A DNA stretch of 64,000 nt from Ixodes scapularis (GCF_016920785.2 NW_024609846.1:77881816-77945815), one strand, 5' to 3'; counted from the stretch's first letter, positions 23,854-34,822 are shown. Notes: generated by a model not told the origin, from the letters alone. Numbers and translations are program-made.

Positions 23854-25509
23854 GAATTGCAAGTCGTTTTTAATCATCATATAAAACCGCCAAATTGCAA
23901 TTTTATTCTCCACGATTTCAAATGATTGACTACATTTTAATACGTGTCCTTGGCGAGCTTTCGGGAGACTTTGGCCTAAAGGCGCTAAAAACTATTTGGT
24001 GGCCCAGAAAGCAAGATACTATTTTCTTTCTCGTCGGGGAAGTGTTGATATGGTTGACGCTAAGCTAGCACTTTTAATCTCCCTTCAGTACTAGTAATGA
24101 TAAAAATTGCTACGTATTTCTGTGCATGCTGTAAGAAGTTGCGACACCGCGGACCTTTCGCTACGGGGCTACGAGGTGCCGCTACTTTTCCGAGCGTATA
24201 ATAAATACTATTTTCGTTATTTTATTTGAAGAAACCGTTTTCAGAAATGAAAACTCCGTTTTCGTTCAGTTTTGTTAATCCGTAATTTTATCAGAGTGTC
24301 TTTACAATATCTTTCCTGTTATTCGTTCATACTAAAAAAATCCAGGTTTAATTACGACTTACGCTGCTTTTAGGCCCCTGGGCTGGCGTCCTGTTGCAGA
24401 CTTGGAAATTAGCGCTCGGTTTCAGCACCTAGCTCTCGAGTCAAGCAATTGCTGGTTATTCCAGTAAAAGGGAATGAGGCAAAAATAATTAAAATCACGC
24501 CCAGAGAACAATGCAAGATAAGCGACGCGAGATCAAAATCTCCATGAAAATACAGAAGCACAGATGATGTTAAACAGAACAAAATCAGTCACAATTTTAT
24601 TTATTTCACAAAACTGCCAGCCAAGTAAAAGGCCAAGGCAGGAGCATTCACTACAAGTAGAACACATGCTGAGTACATAACAAAAATGCGCACAGAATGA
24701 AAAAAAAAGAAAAGATACATAACACGGAGACGCACAATACACAATCAAAATGCTTTCTTAACACTTCACAAATGTGCGGGTAACTTTACTGACAGATGCA
24801 GTCACTTTTACATATAAAATACTAAAGCCCTTACACCTTCTAAGGCTGTTACTGGTGCGGTACACCTGCATACAATAAATTGTACAAACCACATAGAATT
24901 AAACATCGAGCTGCTTGATGAGACGGGTCTGCAGGTATCCGATTTAGATGCATACTGAAGATAAGGAGCCACGAGTGTGTTATATGCTGCACGTTTGGCT
25001 CACCTTGTATGCTAAAGAATCCATCAGCTTGTGCCTTATGTCTGACACAAGCTCGATGTCCTGTAGATGCTAATCCAGTGTACATTCTATGGGCAAAAGC
25101 TACCCCAATTCACCAGTACCACATTGAAACCCTGGGAAACACAAGAAAGATGAATCATAAAAAACTTCCTCGAGGATCCCTTTACTCTATGCAGTGCCCT
25201 TCATAGTGGACTTTTCGAGACACTTAGGTTGATCTGCAACGAGAAAGCGCTTAAGTCCAAATTTTAAATTGTTTTCTTCACGTTGCCAGTGATACTCCTG
25301 TCGTTGTGCCAATATCAGCTTTATCTGCATTAAATATAGTTCTTTGTAGCTCTTGATTTTTCATCAGTACACCAGATAAACTGGCATTCTGATGATACTG
25401 CCTTATACCAAGTGTAAAGAGTGTGCCTAAAAAACAAAACAAAAAAAAAAAAGATTATTATTTCAGTCTTTTTAAGTGGCTAACAGTGAGACAATAAGAT
25501 CGGATGTAA
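23854..25509. other. no gene seen
   Basis: AT-rich sequence. Several short frames occur but none shows a domain or splice logic I can support. Confidence 0.3.
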
Positions 25510-26250
25510 GTAAGAGTGTAAATGTCTGCACTCTGCCAGGAAATAAACAGCAGTCGAAAATGGATACTCATCAGTTGTTGCTGCGGCAATCTGTCTAGGA
25601 CAAGCTGGAGAAGCAAGGGCCTGTAGCGCGCTGCACAGACCTTGCTCGGGCAGCCATGGGACGGCACACACTTCTAGAATGAGTAAATAAACAGAGACCA
25701 CAGTCTTTGTAGGTGTGCCTCGGTCGACCTGGAAACAGTATCACTGTGCTAAACTCAACAGCAGCTTTTTTTTTTTTTTTTGAGGGAGGGGGGGGGGGGG
25801 TGGTTGCCGAGCCAGGCTGCTCTGGGGAAGCTGGGAAAGTTAGGTTCGGTACAGCACCGCTTGAAACTTGCTGGGGGGGCCTCAGGAGGGCACACTCGCC
25901 TAGAATCAAAAAAGACGGCACTAGTGGTAGGTGAGCCTCAGTTGACCTGGAAAGAGTATCGGACTGCCAAACTCACCAACAGCTGCGGTCACTGCGGCAG
26001 ATTGCTCCGAGGGAAAACCTCGGCTTGGACCTTGCTGGGGGCCCTCGGGAGGACACACACTCCTAGAATGGACAGAAATGGCACTAGTGCTAGATAGGCC
26101 TCGGTCGACCACGAAACAGTATCGGACAGCTAAACTAAAGGGCAGCTGCGGTTGCTGCAGCAGTCTGTCCTGGGGATGTTTCTGTAATGTGGCACTAGCT
26201 TGTGGTGTACTCTTCAGGTTTTGCTGGGGGTGCCTCGGGGACTTTAGGAA
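25510..26250. repeat. four diverged ~160-220 bp tandem units
   Basis: Unit starts resemble TAGGTGTGCCTCGGTCGACC (25710), TAGGTGAGCCTCAGTTGACC (25928) and TAGATAGGCCTCGGTCGACC (26090), preceded by a more diverged unit from about 25510. Each continues with GGAAACAGTATC-like, CAGCTGCGG-like, TTGCTGGGGG-like and CTAGAATG-like blocks. The second unit carries a T run and G run (about 25768-25801) that lengthen it. No consistent coding frame is kept between units. Confidence 0.6.
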
Positions 26251-27799
26251 GGCAAACCAAAACAAACAAATGGAACTGCATTTTGTAAAAGGGGCACTCA
26301 AAATCATCAGTTTGTGCATCGAATTTGTGTCATAAAACTGATGCAACGTGTCTCACTGAAGAAAAAAAAAATACTTTGTGAGATGTTGTACATACCATTT
26401 ACATTTCCAGTTCCCTTGCAGTGGCGGTTTACTCTCATGGTTGAAGGTAACAAAAAAAGAAATGTTTGGGAGAGCATCTTTCCTCAATTTTTTGCTGTCC
26501 TTTGTTTTTGATGATTAGTGTTTTGAATTGGTCGATACTAAAGTGGTCCTGTAATAGATTGAAGAGATCGGACTTAAGACGAGAGCACATCGTGTAACGC
26601 CACCTCAAACGCCCGTTTTTGCAGATCTTAGGTTAGCCTGTCAAAGACCTGCACGTGAAGTTTGCGCGCTGTCAAAGCTGCTGGCGCGAGTGTGGAGTTG
26701 ATCTCAAATGTTTTATTTGCCTGCTTTTTTCGTTTCAATAAGACTACGAGCAAAGGAGACCCTATTGACGCTACGAGAGCGGACGCACTTTGAGCGGGCT
26801 AAGCACACGCGCTCGTCCAGTAAGAGCGTCGTCAGAGAAAACATATTCGTGCTTGTCGCACTGGCTGCGCTCGCATTTTTATTGAAACGGAGTATAGGCA
26901 ACCTGCAATGCTGTTTGGTTTGGCGCCATCTAGCGACTGAAGCAAGAAATATTGGGTACCCCTGGGAGGGGCGGCTGCATTGCTCAAATGTGAGCTATTA
27001 CTCTGGTGGCGCCGCTTAGCCTAGCGTCTGAAGCAAGAAATACTGGGTATCCCAGGAAGCCGTGATCGCGTAACGTGCCAGTAGAGCGGAAGCTACGGCC
27101 CTGGCGGGCCAATCGGAACGTGACTGCGTATCACCGGAGCGCGCCTCAACTCCGAAGAAGTATCAGGCTTTTCGCTGCGTCATGCTCCAATATGTGTGCG
27201 CTGGGCTCGTATACGTCGCGCATTTCGAAGCCTTCGGCACGCAATTTGGGGCTTATCGTTCGCCGTTTGCCGAGTTACAACGAGATAGGGTGTCACCGTG
27301 CGCTCTCACCCTGCTGGCGCCGCCTGGCCGTTGCCGGCTGCCTATAGATACAGCCTAATGCTCGGGTCCGCAGCTGCGGCAGCGTTGCAAGCTATCTGTG
27401 CGAAACAAAGTATGGTACGTGAACACGTACGCAACACTTGACGAGAGCGCGTAATTCGCACGCACCCGTAATTGGGAGCGACGCCGACGCGAGAACGCAG
27501 AACATCCATACTTATTTTATCGCGTGCCAAGCAATTCCTTGAGTTGGATTCCACGCTTAATACGAAGCACAGATGGGCCGGTGACTCGCTTTCCTTTCTC
27601 GACGCAACGCAGTCAAACGCTCTCAAACGCAACTGTTCGTAGGGGCCTTTACTTCCACGGCACGAGCGTCCGTGCATGCCAAGTTGGCAATGTTGTGCTC
27701 GCTATTACATCGCTCGTGTTTACGGTGGAATGGAATGCATAACTCACTCAAAACAGCTGTATTTTCCATGCTAATGAGTATACAGAGCACCTACCTCGC
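26251..27799. other. intergenic DNA with a short tandem duplication
   Basis: GGCGCC...CTGAAGCAAGAAATAyTGGGTA occurs at about 26921-26960 and 27009-27050, a diverged ~88-bp duplication. No gene is recognised; several overlapping frames in the GC-rich part (27050-27700) look like chance. Confidence 0.35.
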
Positions 27800-27802
27800 T
27801 TA

Positions 27803-27989
27803 CCGCTCATTCACACTGGAAGCGGATCCGCGTTCGCAAAGCGGTTGCAAACGCGGTTGTATAAAGATCCAGTGCAATTGCACGCGCACCTGATGTCATC
27901 GAGTGCGCGTGCAATTGCACTGAATCTTTATACAACCGCGTTCGCAACCGCTTTGCGAACGCGGATCCGCTTCCAGTGTGGATGAGCGG
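27803..27989. mobile_element. 187-bp hairpin MITE with TTA target duplication
   Basis: Left arm 27803-27889 and right arm 27903-27989 are 87-bp inverted copies with three mismatches around a 13-base loop. The ends are CCGCTCATTCACACTGG. TTA lies directly outside both ends (27800-27802 and 27990-27992). A 3-bp TWA duplication is typical of PIF/Harbinger elements, so this is probably a non-autonomous Harbinger-type hairpin. It directly adjoins the left end of the Penelope-like element. Confidence 0.8.
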
Positions 27990-28151
27990 TTAGTGTCGTG
28001 ATGTAGGCGAGTTGGTTCATGGTAACGGAAATAAACAGCGCGCAAAAAATACACAGGACGCAAGGAAGGTTTAAGGCCACATGAACTGCTGGCCTTGGTA
28101 CGGAGGGTGTCAGAAAAGACTGATAAGGAAGAAAGACTGTCGACTTGAAAG

Positions 28152-29480
28152 ATGTCCTGTTCCCGTCCTCGTCCTCTGTTTTATACTTTCAAGTTTTGTA
28201 GGAAGAAAGAGAAAGGTGTGTTTTGGAGGGGGTTGATTGTTTGTCACGAAGCACTCCAAAAAGGTCAACATCGCGTGTGGGGGGAACTCTCGAGAAAAAT
28301 TGTGTCGTTTTTTCAGGAAGGTGACCTTGGTTTGCTCCAAGCAGACAAAGAGGGGGGATTTGTCGTTGTACCTCAGGACATGCTAAGGAGTAAATCTAGA
28401 ACGGCGGTGTGTAAGAACTTTAAACCGACCTCACTCGACCCAAAAAAAGTCAAGAGCGCAGCACTGAAGTTGTGCGATACTCTTGACTTGACCAAATTAG
28501 GAAAAGATATAAAGAATAGTAAGGAAGACCACCTAAAAGTTTTCTTTTCCGTTAAAACGCATAAGGTGGACTCACCCTTCCGGGCCATTGTAACGGAAAG
28601 GGGGGCGTGGCTGAAACAGGTTAGCCAATTTCTCCTGTGTCATCTTAGTACCCTAGAGCTCCGGGACCCGTTTCTAGTCCGAAATTCGCAGGCGATTGTG
28701 GAATATCTTAGTGCAGGTGAACATCCAGATGCAGCGGCATTCTCTATAGATGTGGAAGACCTCTTCTACTCTGTGCCTCACGAGGCGCTTTTTATGTCGG
28801 TGCGGGAATGTATTGATGAAAACGGTGTCATCAGGTTTTAAAATAAGTGTGGTGTAGGAGTCGATAGTTTTATGGAACTACTGAAGTTTTATTTGCAGTC
28901 GACATTAATCATCTATGACGATGGCTACTATGTGCAAAAAGAAGGAATTTGCATTGGCTCTTGCGTGGCACCGGTACTTTGTGACATTTTCCTGGCTAAA
29001 TGTGATCGGGCAATCAATGAAAACTTAGACGAGGAGTGTGTTAAAAAAGTTTTTAGATATGTTGTCGATTATCTAGTAGTCACAAGAAGGTCTCGAGGTG
29101 CCCCTTAGGACAGGACTGTAAAAGCAGTGTTGGATGTGTTCGCTCAGCATTCTGGGGGGCTAAGGTTTACCCATGAACTACAGTATGGGACACACCTCCA
29201 ATTTTTAGACCTTAGACTAGATTTTGAAGAAAGTCACGTGTGTTGGCTTTACCAACCACGCTCTAAGATGGGACTTCTCCCTTATGATTCCGCCCACTCT
29301 AAACTAGTAAAAAGGAGCATTGCGTCCTCTTGCCTCCAGACTGCCTTGGAAAAGTCCTGCTACCATTCAATGTCAGAAAGTTTTAAGATGCAGGTACAGC
29401 GGCTGACGGATGCCGGCTTCCCAGAGTCGGTTATTCTGGCAGTGGCGCAGACGTTGCTAAAAAAAATTAAGGGAGGGTGA
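28152..29480 (+). pseudogene. Penelope-like reverse transcriptase, dead
   Basis: A single frame carries LLQADKEGGFVVVPQ (28324 on), FFSVKTHKVDSPFRAIV, FSIDVEDLFYSVPHEAL, KEGICIGSCVAPVLCDIFL and FRYVVDYLVV, then FLDLRLDF and a C-terminal thumb-like region with RSKMGLLPYDSAHSKLVKR. This is the Penelope RT series. TAA at 28839-28841, TAG at 29106-29108 and TGA at 29478-29480 interrupt the frame but do not shift it. In the catalytic motif, where Penelope RTs normally have two adjacent Asp, the first reads Val (GTC at 29064-29066) and only the second Asp (29067-29069) remains, so activity would be lost even without the stops. Confidence 0.85.
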
Positions 29481-29528
29481 AGTCAGAAAAAAGAGAGACC
29501 CGCAACCAGACCCCAGGTACTCCCCTAC

Positions 29529-30051
29529 ATGCACAAACTCTCGCACAATTTGAAAAAGGTAGCCGGGCGATTTGACGTTCCTGCTGTTTTTTCGGCGCCA
29601 CGAAAGTTGGCTCAACTCTGCCCTAGAATTGCGGATAAGGCTAGGGGCAGGAGCCAATGTGCCGGAAAGCACAGGAACAAGTATGTTGATTGTGTGGTGG
29701 GGGTGGTTTACAAGATACCACTAAGCTGCGGAAGAGTGTACATCGGCCAAACTGGCCGATGCATTAATGACAGGGCACGTGAGCATGACTGGATACTCCG
29801 GTCGACCGCTGGGGGTCACTTGCCTCTGCATTGTGCTGCCTGTAAATCAGCCCCAATTCAATAACATCACCATCATCGGAAGGGGCACAGATAAAACTGC
29901 CAGGGAATTATTGGAAGCGTATGCAATAACAAAAGAGGGGCAAGATGCATGCGTCAGCCAAACATCGGTTTTTCTTCACAAAAAAGAAATTACCTATCTT
30001 GACACGTGCCGAAGCGATAGTGCGGTTTATTTCGTTGGTGTTTTTCAATAA
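29529..30051 (+). pseudogene. GIY-YIG endonuclease domain of the Penelope-like element
   Basis: In the same frame as the RT but beyond a TGA: KYVDCVVGVVYKIPLSCGRV followed by YIGQTGRCINDRAREH gives the GIY-type (GVVY) and YIG motifs with the conserved Arg. The frame then shifts at about 29860; the rest of the domain (TARELLEAYAI with the conserved Glu, then VFLHKKEITYL) continues in the next frame to a stop at 30051. In active elements this domain nicks the target DNA to prime reverse transcription. Confidence 0.8.
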
Positions 30052-30165
30052 ATGTTTAGTTGCGAGTAAAAAAAAAAATCAGCGCTTGTGTCGTTCACAC
30101 CTCCCTTTCCTCTTGTGTATTTTTTGCGCGCTGTTTATTTCCGTCACCTACCTCGCATAACTTTA

Positions 30166-30904
30166 TGGCTCCCGTCGGGTTGAAATCTTTTCGACCGATT
30201 CAGTGAAGCAAGATCTTCCTCCAGGGTTAATTTTCAGTTTCAGAGGCAACACCAAAAAGCTTACCGGTCGACTTTTCTGCGGGCGCAGCAGCCCGTCAGC
30301 TGCGGTGTAGCAACATCTTGGGAAATTCATGACGACCGGAAGTCCAAAACCGAAAGCCAGATGTCACGTGACGACTGGCCAATAGTGTGCGCGGCGGCAA
30401 GTTTAAAGAATGGCGCCACTTTTCCCAGGTTAGAGGGGCTGTAATCGCTCCGTGCTATCAGCGCCATGACGCGGCTGCCGTGGCAGCCACGTGATGGCAC
30501 TGATAGCACGGAGCGGTGAATGGTCCGGCGTTCACCTTCATATCGCGATAAGAAAGCGAGGCGTCATGGCAGCCGCGTCATCGCGCTGATAGCACGGAGC
30601 GGTCGACGGTCCGGCGTTCACCTTCATATTGCCGGCGGGTGTACCGCCGCCCCTTCCCTTTATTTATCCGCCAAAGAATTATACTACTGGGTGAAGTGAT
30701 CGACGTCATAAGTGCAATTTTCATGGCTGTTTTTCTTTCTTTTTTTTCTTTCTTTTGTATCATGGTCTTGCTTGTTACAAAGACGTAGTTGGAGAAACAT
30801 GAGATGGAGAAACATGAGTCAACGCTAGGGTTTTCCGTTGTATGCGAAGCGAAACAATATTGTGTGAATGTTAGCTGTGCCGAAGCTACAAGGGACTCAC
30901 TAGA
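30166..30904. other. intergenic DNA with a repeat cluster
   Basis: Holds the CGCTCCGTGCTATCAG-based repeat cluster (30441-30640) and T-rich sequence (30720-30760). No gene is seen. Confidence 0.35.
30441..30640. repeat. inverted and direct repeat cluster
   Basis: CGCTCCGTGCTATCAG at about 30448-30463 is followed by its complement at about 30498-30514, forming a ~34-bp-arm imperfect hairpin with a GT loop. The right arm and following ~60 bases (GGCAGCC...GGCGTTCACCTTCATAT, 30483-30545) recur directly at 30569-30631. It looks like one and a half copies of a foldback unit. Confidence 0.6.
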
Positions 30905-31118
30905 ATGTCAAAAACGGTGGCGAAAAAGGCGGAGCGGTGCTGTTGCATCCCGGGGTGCAACGTGGGTTACAACTTACAACATACGCAAAGAGAAACACTC
31001 CTCGTTCCGGATGCCGAGCGAAACCTCTCTGCTCGCGGAATGGGATGGTCTGACTTCAAGGGGAAAAACAAACCCGACGAAGACAAGAAAATATAAGAAG
31101 TATAAAAAGAGTATGTGA
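30905..31118 (+). pseudogene. THAP-type zinc finger fragment, frameshifted
   Basis: A frame from ATG 30905 gives MSKTVAKKAERCCCIPGCNV, matching the C-x(2-4)-C start of THAP fingers (CCIPGCNxGY). The continuation expected of a THAP domain, an SSFRMPSE...LLAEW block, is in another frame (about 31000-31045), so at least one frameshift breaks it. The later C-x2-H half is absent. THAP fingers occur in host regulators and in P-element transposases; nothing here decides which. An AATAAA follows at about 31170. Confidence 0.42.
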
Positions 31119-31968
31119 CTTGTGTGACCATCTAAAAAAACAAATTTCACCAAGTGGGACTGCTCTTCAATAAAGACAGCAGTCTAAGCTGCTCTATTTA
31201 TCTTGCCACTTTTGGTGTTTATTTTCATATGATGCGTGCTCCTTAGATGAAGTCATTTCGCACATTTCCTGGTTTATCGGCTTTGGCTGATAATGCAGTA
31301 GTAAAACAAAAAGCTTACTTTCGTTAATCCGTGCTATGCTACACACTAAAAAGAATATTAACACCGCAACAAAAACTAGGTATCTAGAAGTCTACAAAAT
31401 CTACAGCTGCTGCCATTAAATAATTAAATAGCTTTGACATTGAGAGGAAAGCTTTGCATATCACATCATTCTCAAGCTTCGCTTTTTTAATGCTGGTATG
31501 AAAGGGGAGATAGACAGTTATTCTTATATAAAAGCAAAAACAAAAAAAAGAATAAAAAAGAAAAGAAATTAAGAAGCGAGACTAACTGACCGCTGCCAAA
31601 CGGAATTTGCGCTTTCAATATAAGCTTCTGCCGCTCGCGCAAGTCACTATTTTTCACAACGCTGGGATATAGGATGGAACGCATTCTTTCTCAAAATCGA
31701 GCAGACAAAAACAAACGAAGAATGCCCGACCATTTCCATGCCAAATAAAGCACCTCTGCTGCGATCGCCAGGCCTCTGTCAGCCGTCGGATGGCCTTACC
31801 AGATACGGAACGTAGGTTCCATATCTGGTATACGGGACGAACAAATAAAACATATATCATGTGGATGGCTGTGTGTGCGAGAAGGACTGCTGACGTGGAC
31901 TGGACGGGAGGAAGCGGCTTGACCTTCGGGACTGTGGATGTCGAGTGGGGGCACAGGGGGGGATCGCC
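31119..31968. other. AT-rich intergenic DNA
   Basis: No gene is seen. It ends with a 32-base hairpin (31798-31829) shortly before the element at 31969. Confidence 0.35.
31798..31829. repeat. 14-bp-stem hairpin
   Basis: ACCAGATA then GGAAC, loop GTAG, GTTCC then TATCTGGT, with one mismatched pair. It could be a transcribed stem-loop or the remnant of a short inverted element. Confidence 0.6.
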
Positions 31969-32880
31969 TTTTAGAGCGCAGCTCTTAGGGGCCCGTTTCC
32001 GGCTTGAGCGGCGTCGGCGTCGCCGTCGCCGTCGCCGTCGGCGTAACCGCGCGTTGCATTATGGGTAAATTTCCCCGCTAAATCTAGCGGAAAAATTTCC
32101 CCGCTAGATTTAGCGGAAAAATTTCCCCGCTAAATCTAGCGGGAAAAATTCCCCGCTAAATGTAGCGGAAAACTTTCCCCGCTAAATCTAGCGGAAAAAT
32201 TTCTCCGCTAAATCTAGCGGAAAAATCTAGCGGGAAAAATTCCCCGCTAAATCTAGCGGAAAAATTTCCCCGCTAAATCTAGCGGAAAATATTCCCCGCT
32301 CAATCTAGCGGAAAAATTTCTCCGCTAGACTTAGCGGAAAAATTTTCCCGCTAAATCATGCGGAAAAATTTTTTCCGCTACGGAAAACTAAATCTAGCGC
32401 GGAAACTTTTCCCGCTAAATCTAGCGGAAAAATTTCTCCGCTAAATCTAGCGGAAAATTTCTCCGCTGACTTTAGCGGAAAAATTTCTCCGCTAAATCTA
32501 GCGGGAAAAATGCCCCGCTAAATTTAGCGGAAAAATTAACCCGCTAAATCTAGCGGAAAAATTTCCCCGCTAAATCTAGCGGAAAAAATTCCGCGCCAAA
32601 TCTAGCGGAAAAATTTCCCCGCTAGATTTAGCGGAAAAAATTCCCCGCTGTCTAGCTGAAAAATCTTCCCGTTAAACCTAGCGGAAAAATTTCCCCGCTA
32701 TATCTAGCGGAAAAAATTCCCCGCTAAGTCTAGCAGAAAAATTTTTCTGGAGGGTCACGTGACCCCCCCCCCCCCCCCCCCCCCCGAGAACAGGTAACCC
32801 TCGCTACCCTTCCCTCCTCCTCCTCAAGAGCTGCGCTCCAATTCTGTGTTACAGGGAGTTGTAAACGGCTTTCACTTTTT
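31969..32880. mobile_element. constant-end element, copy A (hairpin-minisatellite core)
   Basis: The left block (31969-32064) begins TTTTAGAGCGCAGCTCTTAG and includes a GTCGCC/GTCGGC repeat tract and GCGTAACCGCGCG. The right block (about 32808-32880) has CCCTTCCCTCCTCCTCCTC, then AAGAGCTGCGCTC, then a tail ending GGCTTTCACTTTTT. Both blocks recur, nearly identical, around a different core at 37608-38742. GAGCGCAGCTCTT at 31974-31986 is an exact 13-bp inverted match to 32826-32838. The core is an array of CCGCTAAATCTAGCGG hairpin units followed by GGGTCACGTGACCC and a run of 24 C. No coding capacity; presumably a non-autonomous DNA element. Target duplication not found. Confidence 0.7.
32068..32745. 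repeat. ~25-bp palindromic minisatellite
   Basis: Roughly 27 tandem units of about 25 bp, each built on the near-palindrome CCGCTAAATCTAGCGG with an AAAAATTTCC-type spacer. Every unit can form its own hairpin. Several units carry the reverse orientation (CCGCTAGATTTAGCGG), showing that units have flipped or that the near-symmetry is tolerated. Confidence 0.9.
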
Positions 32881-34226
32881 TGAACTAGTGTCTGAAAAAT
32901 AAACCTTCTGCTGTGTTTGAGACGTTGTGTTGTGTTCGTCCCCTTCTGTGTTCCTGAGTCTCGGGTTTTATTACCATGAAAACATATCAACCTAAAATAT
33001 ATGAGAAAATATAGGTGAGGCAAAACAAGGAAGTGTGAAAATCACCCATTTTTCGCAAACACCTTCCAGCGGCAAGGAGAAATGAAAACGACGTTTTACC
33101 GTATAACTGCCGTGGCGACATTCAAGATGGCTGCGTCCTGGTGGAAAACGTGTATGTAGGTTCTGTTTGCAGAGCCAAAGTATCGCGTTCCTTTTCCTTT
33201 CGCCGCCAACTCCGTATTGGCGGAGAAGCGGTCACGTGCACTGAGCTGGATCCGACATCGTGCGGGAAAGCGACCTTGCAGGGGCAAAAATTCGGGCAGG
33301 TCATGTTTCTCGCTTTGCGTTTGCGAAAAATACATCCTACGCTAAAATAGAACGAACTGGAAGGTTCCTTGACCTTTCAGTTATATGAGTAGTCCCAGGA
33401 TACAGACTAATCGCTTTGCCTTATAACGCGAGTGATATTTTAAAACATATTTTCAAAGTCTGGGAAGAAGAGAACACGGAGTACGATGGCGTAGCTCGCG
33501 CATCCGGGGCTCTTGCAGAAGCGACGATCGCTTCCCCCAGTGCGGCCTTGGATTCTAAATGAAGCACCATTGAGGTACTCTGCTCCGCAAGGCGGAGCAT
33601 CTACAGTTACTTTACCGGGCTCTGCCCCACAGCGCCCTCACCGACGTGCTTGCACATCGGGACACTCTCACGGCCGCCGGACGGCACACTTCCCTATTCT
33701 AGCACCTTATCTTATCTGGCACCTTATCTAGCCCTGATCAATGCTGCGTTTGTCCTTCTATGTGTCCTCTCCTTTTGACCTTGTTTGTAACGCGCTGTTG
33801 CTGCGTTGAGCGACGCGACGAGACCGACGCAATAACAATATGCGAGACCGAGGAAGGCAAAGGATGGAGACAGCCCAGAGGAGACGACATCCTGATATCT
33901 TGTTACGTCACGGCTCATTTATCGCGTGAGTTGCAATTCGGGAATTTTTAGGGGCCGTTTGTTAGGCTTTATTCTTCAAATCGCGAGCTGAAAGTTCCTG
34001 GTCACTTTCACGAGTAGGCTCTGGTACCTACCAGAAGTTTGTTATATAAGTGTAACTACCCCCATTTCAGGTTGGAGAGGCCCTTTAAAGCATTTATCGA
34101 TAAATCGGTAGTTTAATCGACCAAGTGCCCAGCCCTATAGTTGTTTCTAAGAAACAGTTGACTATCAACACTCCTTCTGTGTACATATCGTTTCTATTAC
34201 CTTGTGTTTTCTTGGCACTGTAAATA
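32881..34226. other. intergenic DNA; possible element end at 34094-34140
   Basis: No gene is recognised. Near 34094-34140, ATCGATAAATCGGTAGTTTAA followed by GTGCCCAGCCCTA resembles the right end of hAT elements that begin TAGGGCTGGGC; I did not find the left partner. Confidence 0.35.
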
Positions 34227-34822
34227 TATCCAGAGAAGTACGGGGAGTTCCCGAGAAATGAGAACCCTGCTTTTCGACCTGGGTAAATAAACTGAGCATT
34301 GCAGAAAGCTCAAACTTCGTGAGAATTTGACGCTAGTGATTGGGATAGAACACGAAAGTTTGAGAACATGGCGTCACCTAAATCAAAGATAATAAAAAAA
34401 AAAAAGAAATTTTTATATGAGCCAATTTCCAGCTAAGCCTAATATCGTCAAAGAAATGACACTGTGGGCGCCTGTAAACAAATTTCAGTGAAGAAACAAA
34501 ACAAAACAAAAACTCGTCAACAAGAAAGAAAACAATATTCTATTTCTTGCTGAGAAGTTGTTTTTACTGAAATAAATGTATACATGCTCCCACAGCGCCA
34601 TTCCTCGTTTTAACAATATTAGGCTTAGGTGGACGCCGGCTCTTTGAGAAATTTCGTCTTTCTCATTTACTTTTGATGACGCTAATGTCATATTCTCAAA
34701 CTTTCGTGTTCTATCCCAACCGGCAGTGTCACATTCTCACGGAGTTTAAGCTTTCTGCGATGCATAGTTTATTTACCCGGGTCGGAAAACACGGTTCTCG
34801 CTTCACGGAAACTTCCGGTATA
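34227..34822. mobile_element. ~600-bp foldback element, ~265-bp arms
   Basis: The left arm (about 34227-34493) and right arm (about 34556-34822) are inverted copies over nearly their whole length. The best stretch is a perfect 25-bp match, 34342-34366 against 34693-34717 (beginning GGGATAGAACACGAAAG). Further matched blocks include GGGTAAATAAACT and CTAAGCCTAATAT. The spacer is only about 60 bp. No coding capacity; ends and target duplication not resolved. A diverged single arm occurs at about 44480-44700. Confidence 0.72.

Larger units (their letters stand above)
28000..30165 (+). mobile_element. Penelope-like retroelement, broken
   Basis: The element has an RT of the Penelope type (28152-29480) followed by a GIY-YIG endonuclease (29529-30051), the diagnostic order for Penelope-like elements. 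It is bracketed by a perfect 31-bp inverted repeat: 28025-28055 (starting ACGGAAATAAACAGCGCGC) and its complement at 30114-30144. Inverted terminal copies fit the known tendency of these elements to carry pseudo-LTRs in either orientation. The coding part has three in-frame stops and at least one frameshift, and the N-terminus appears short. Exact outer ends are not resolved. Confidence 0.85.

Noticed and set aside
28100..28160. Possible hammerhead ribozyme in the Penelope-like element
   Set aside because: CTGATAAGG...GAAAG near 28117 is suggestive, but the CTGATGA core is altered and I cannot form the three stems.
32068..32745. Regular repeats resembling a CRISPR array
   Set aside because: Spacers are themselves near-identical, units are about 25 bp and hairpin-like, and the genome is eukaryotic. 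It is a minisatellite.
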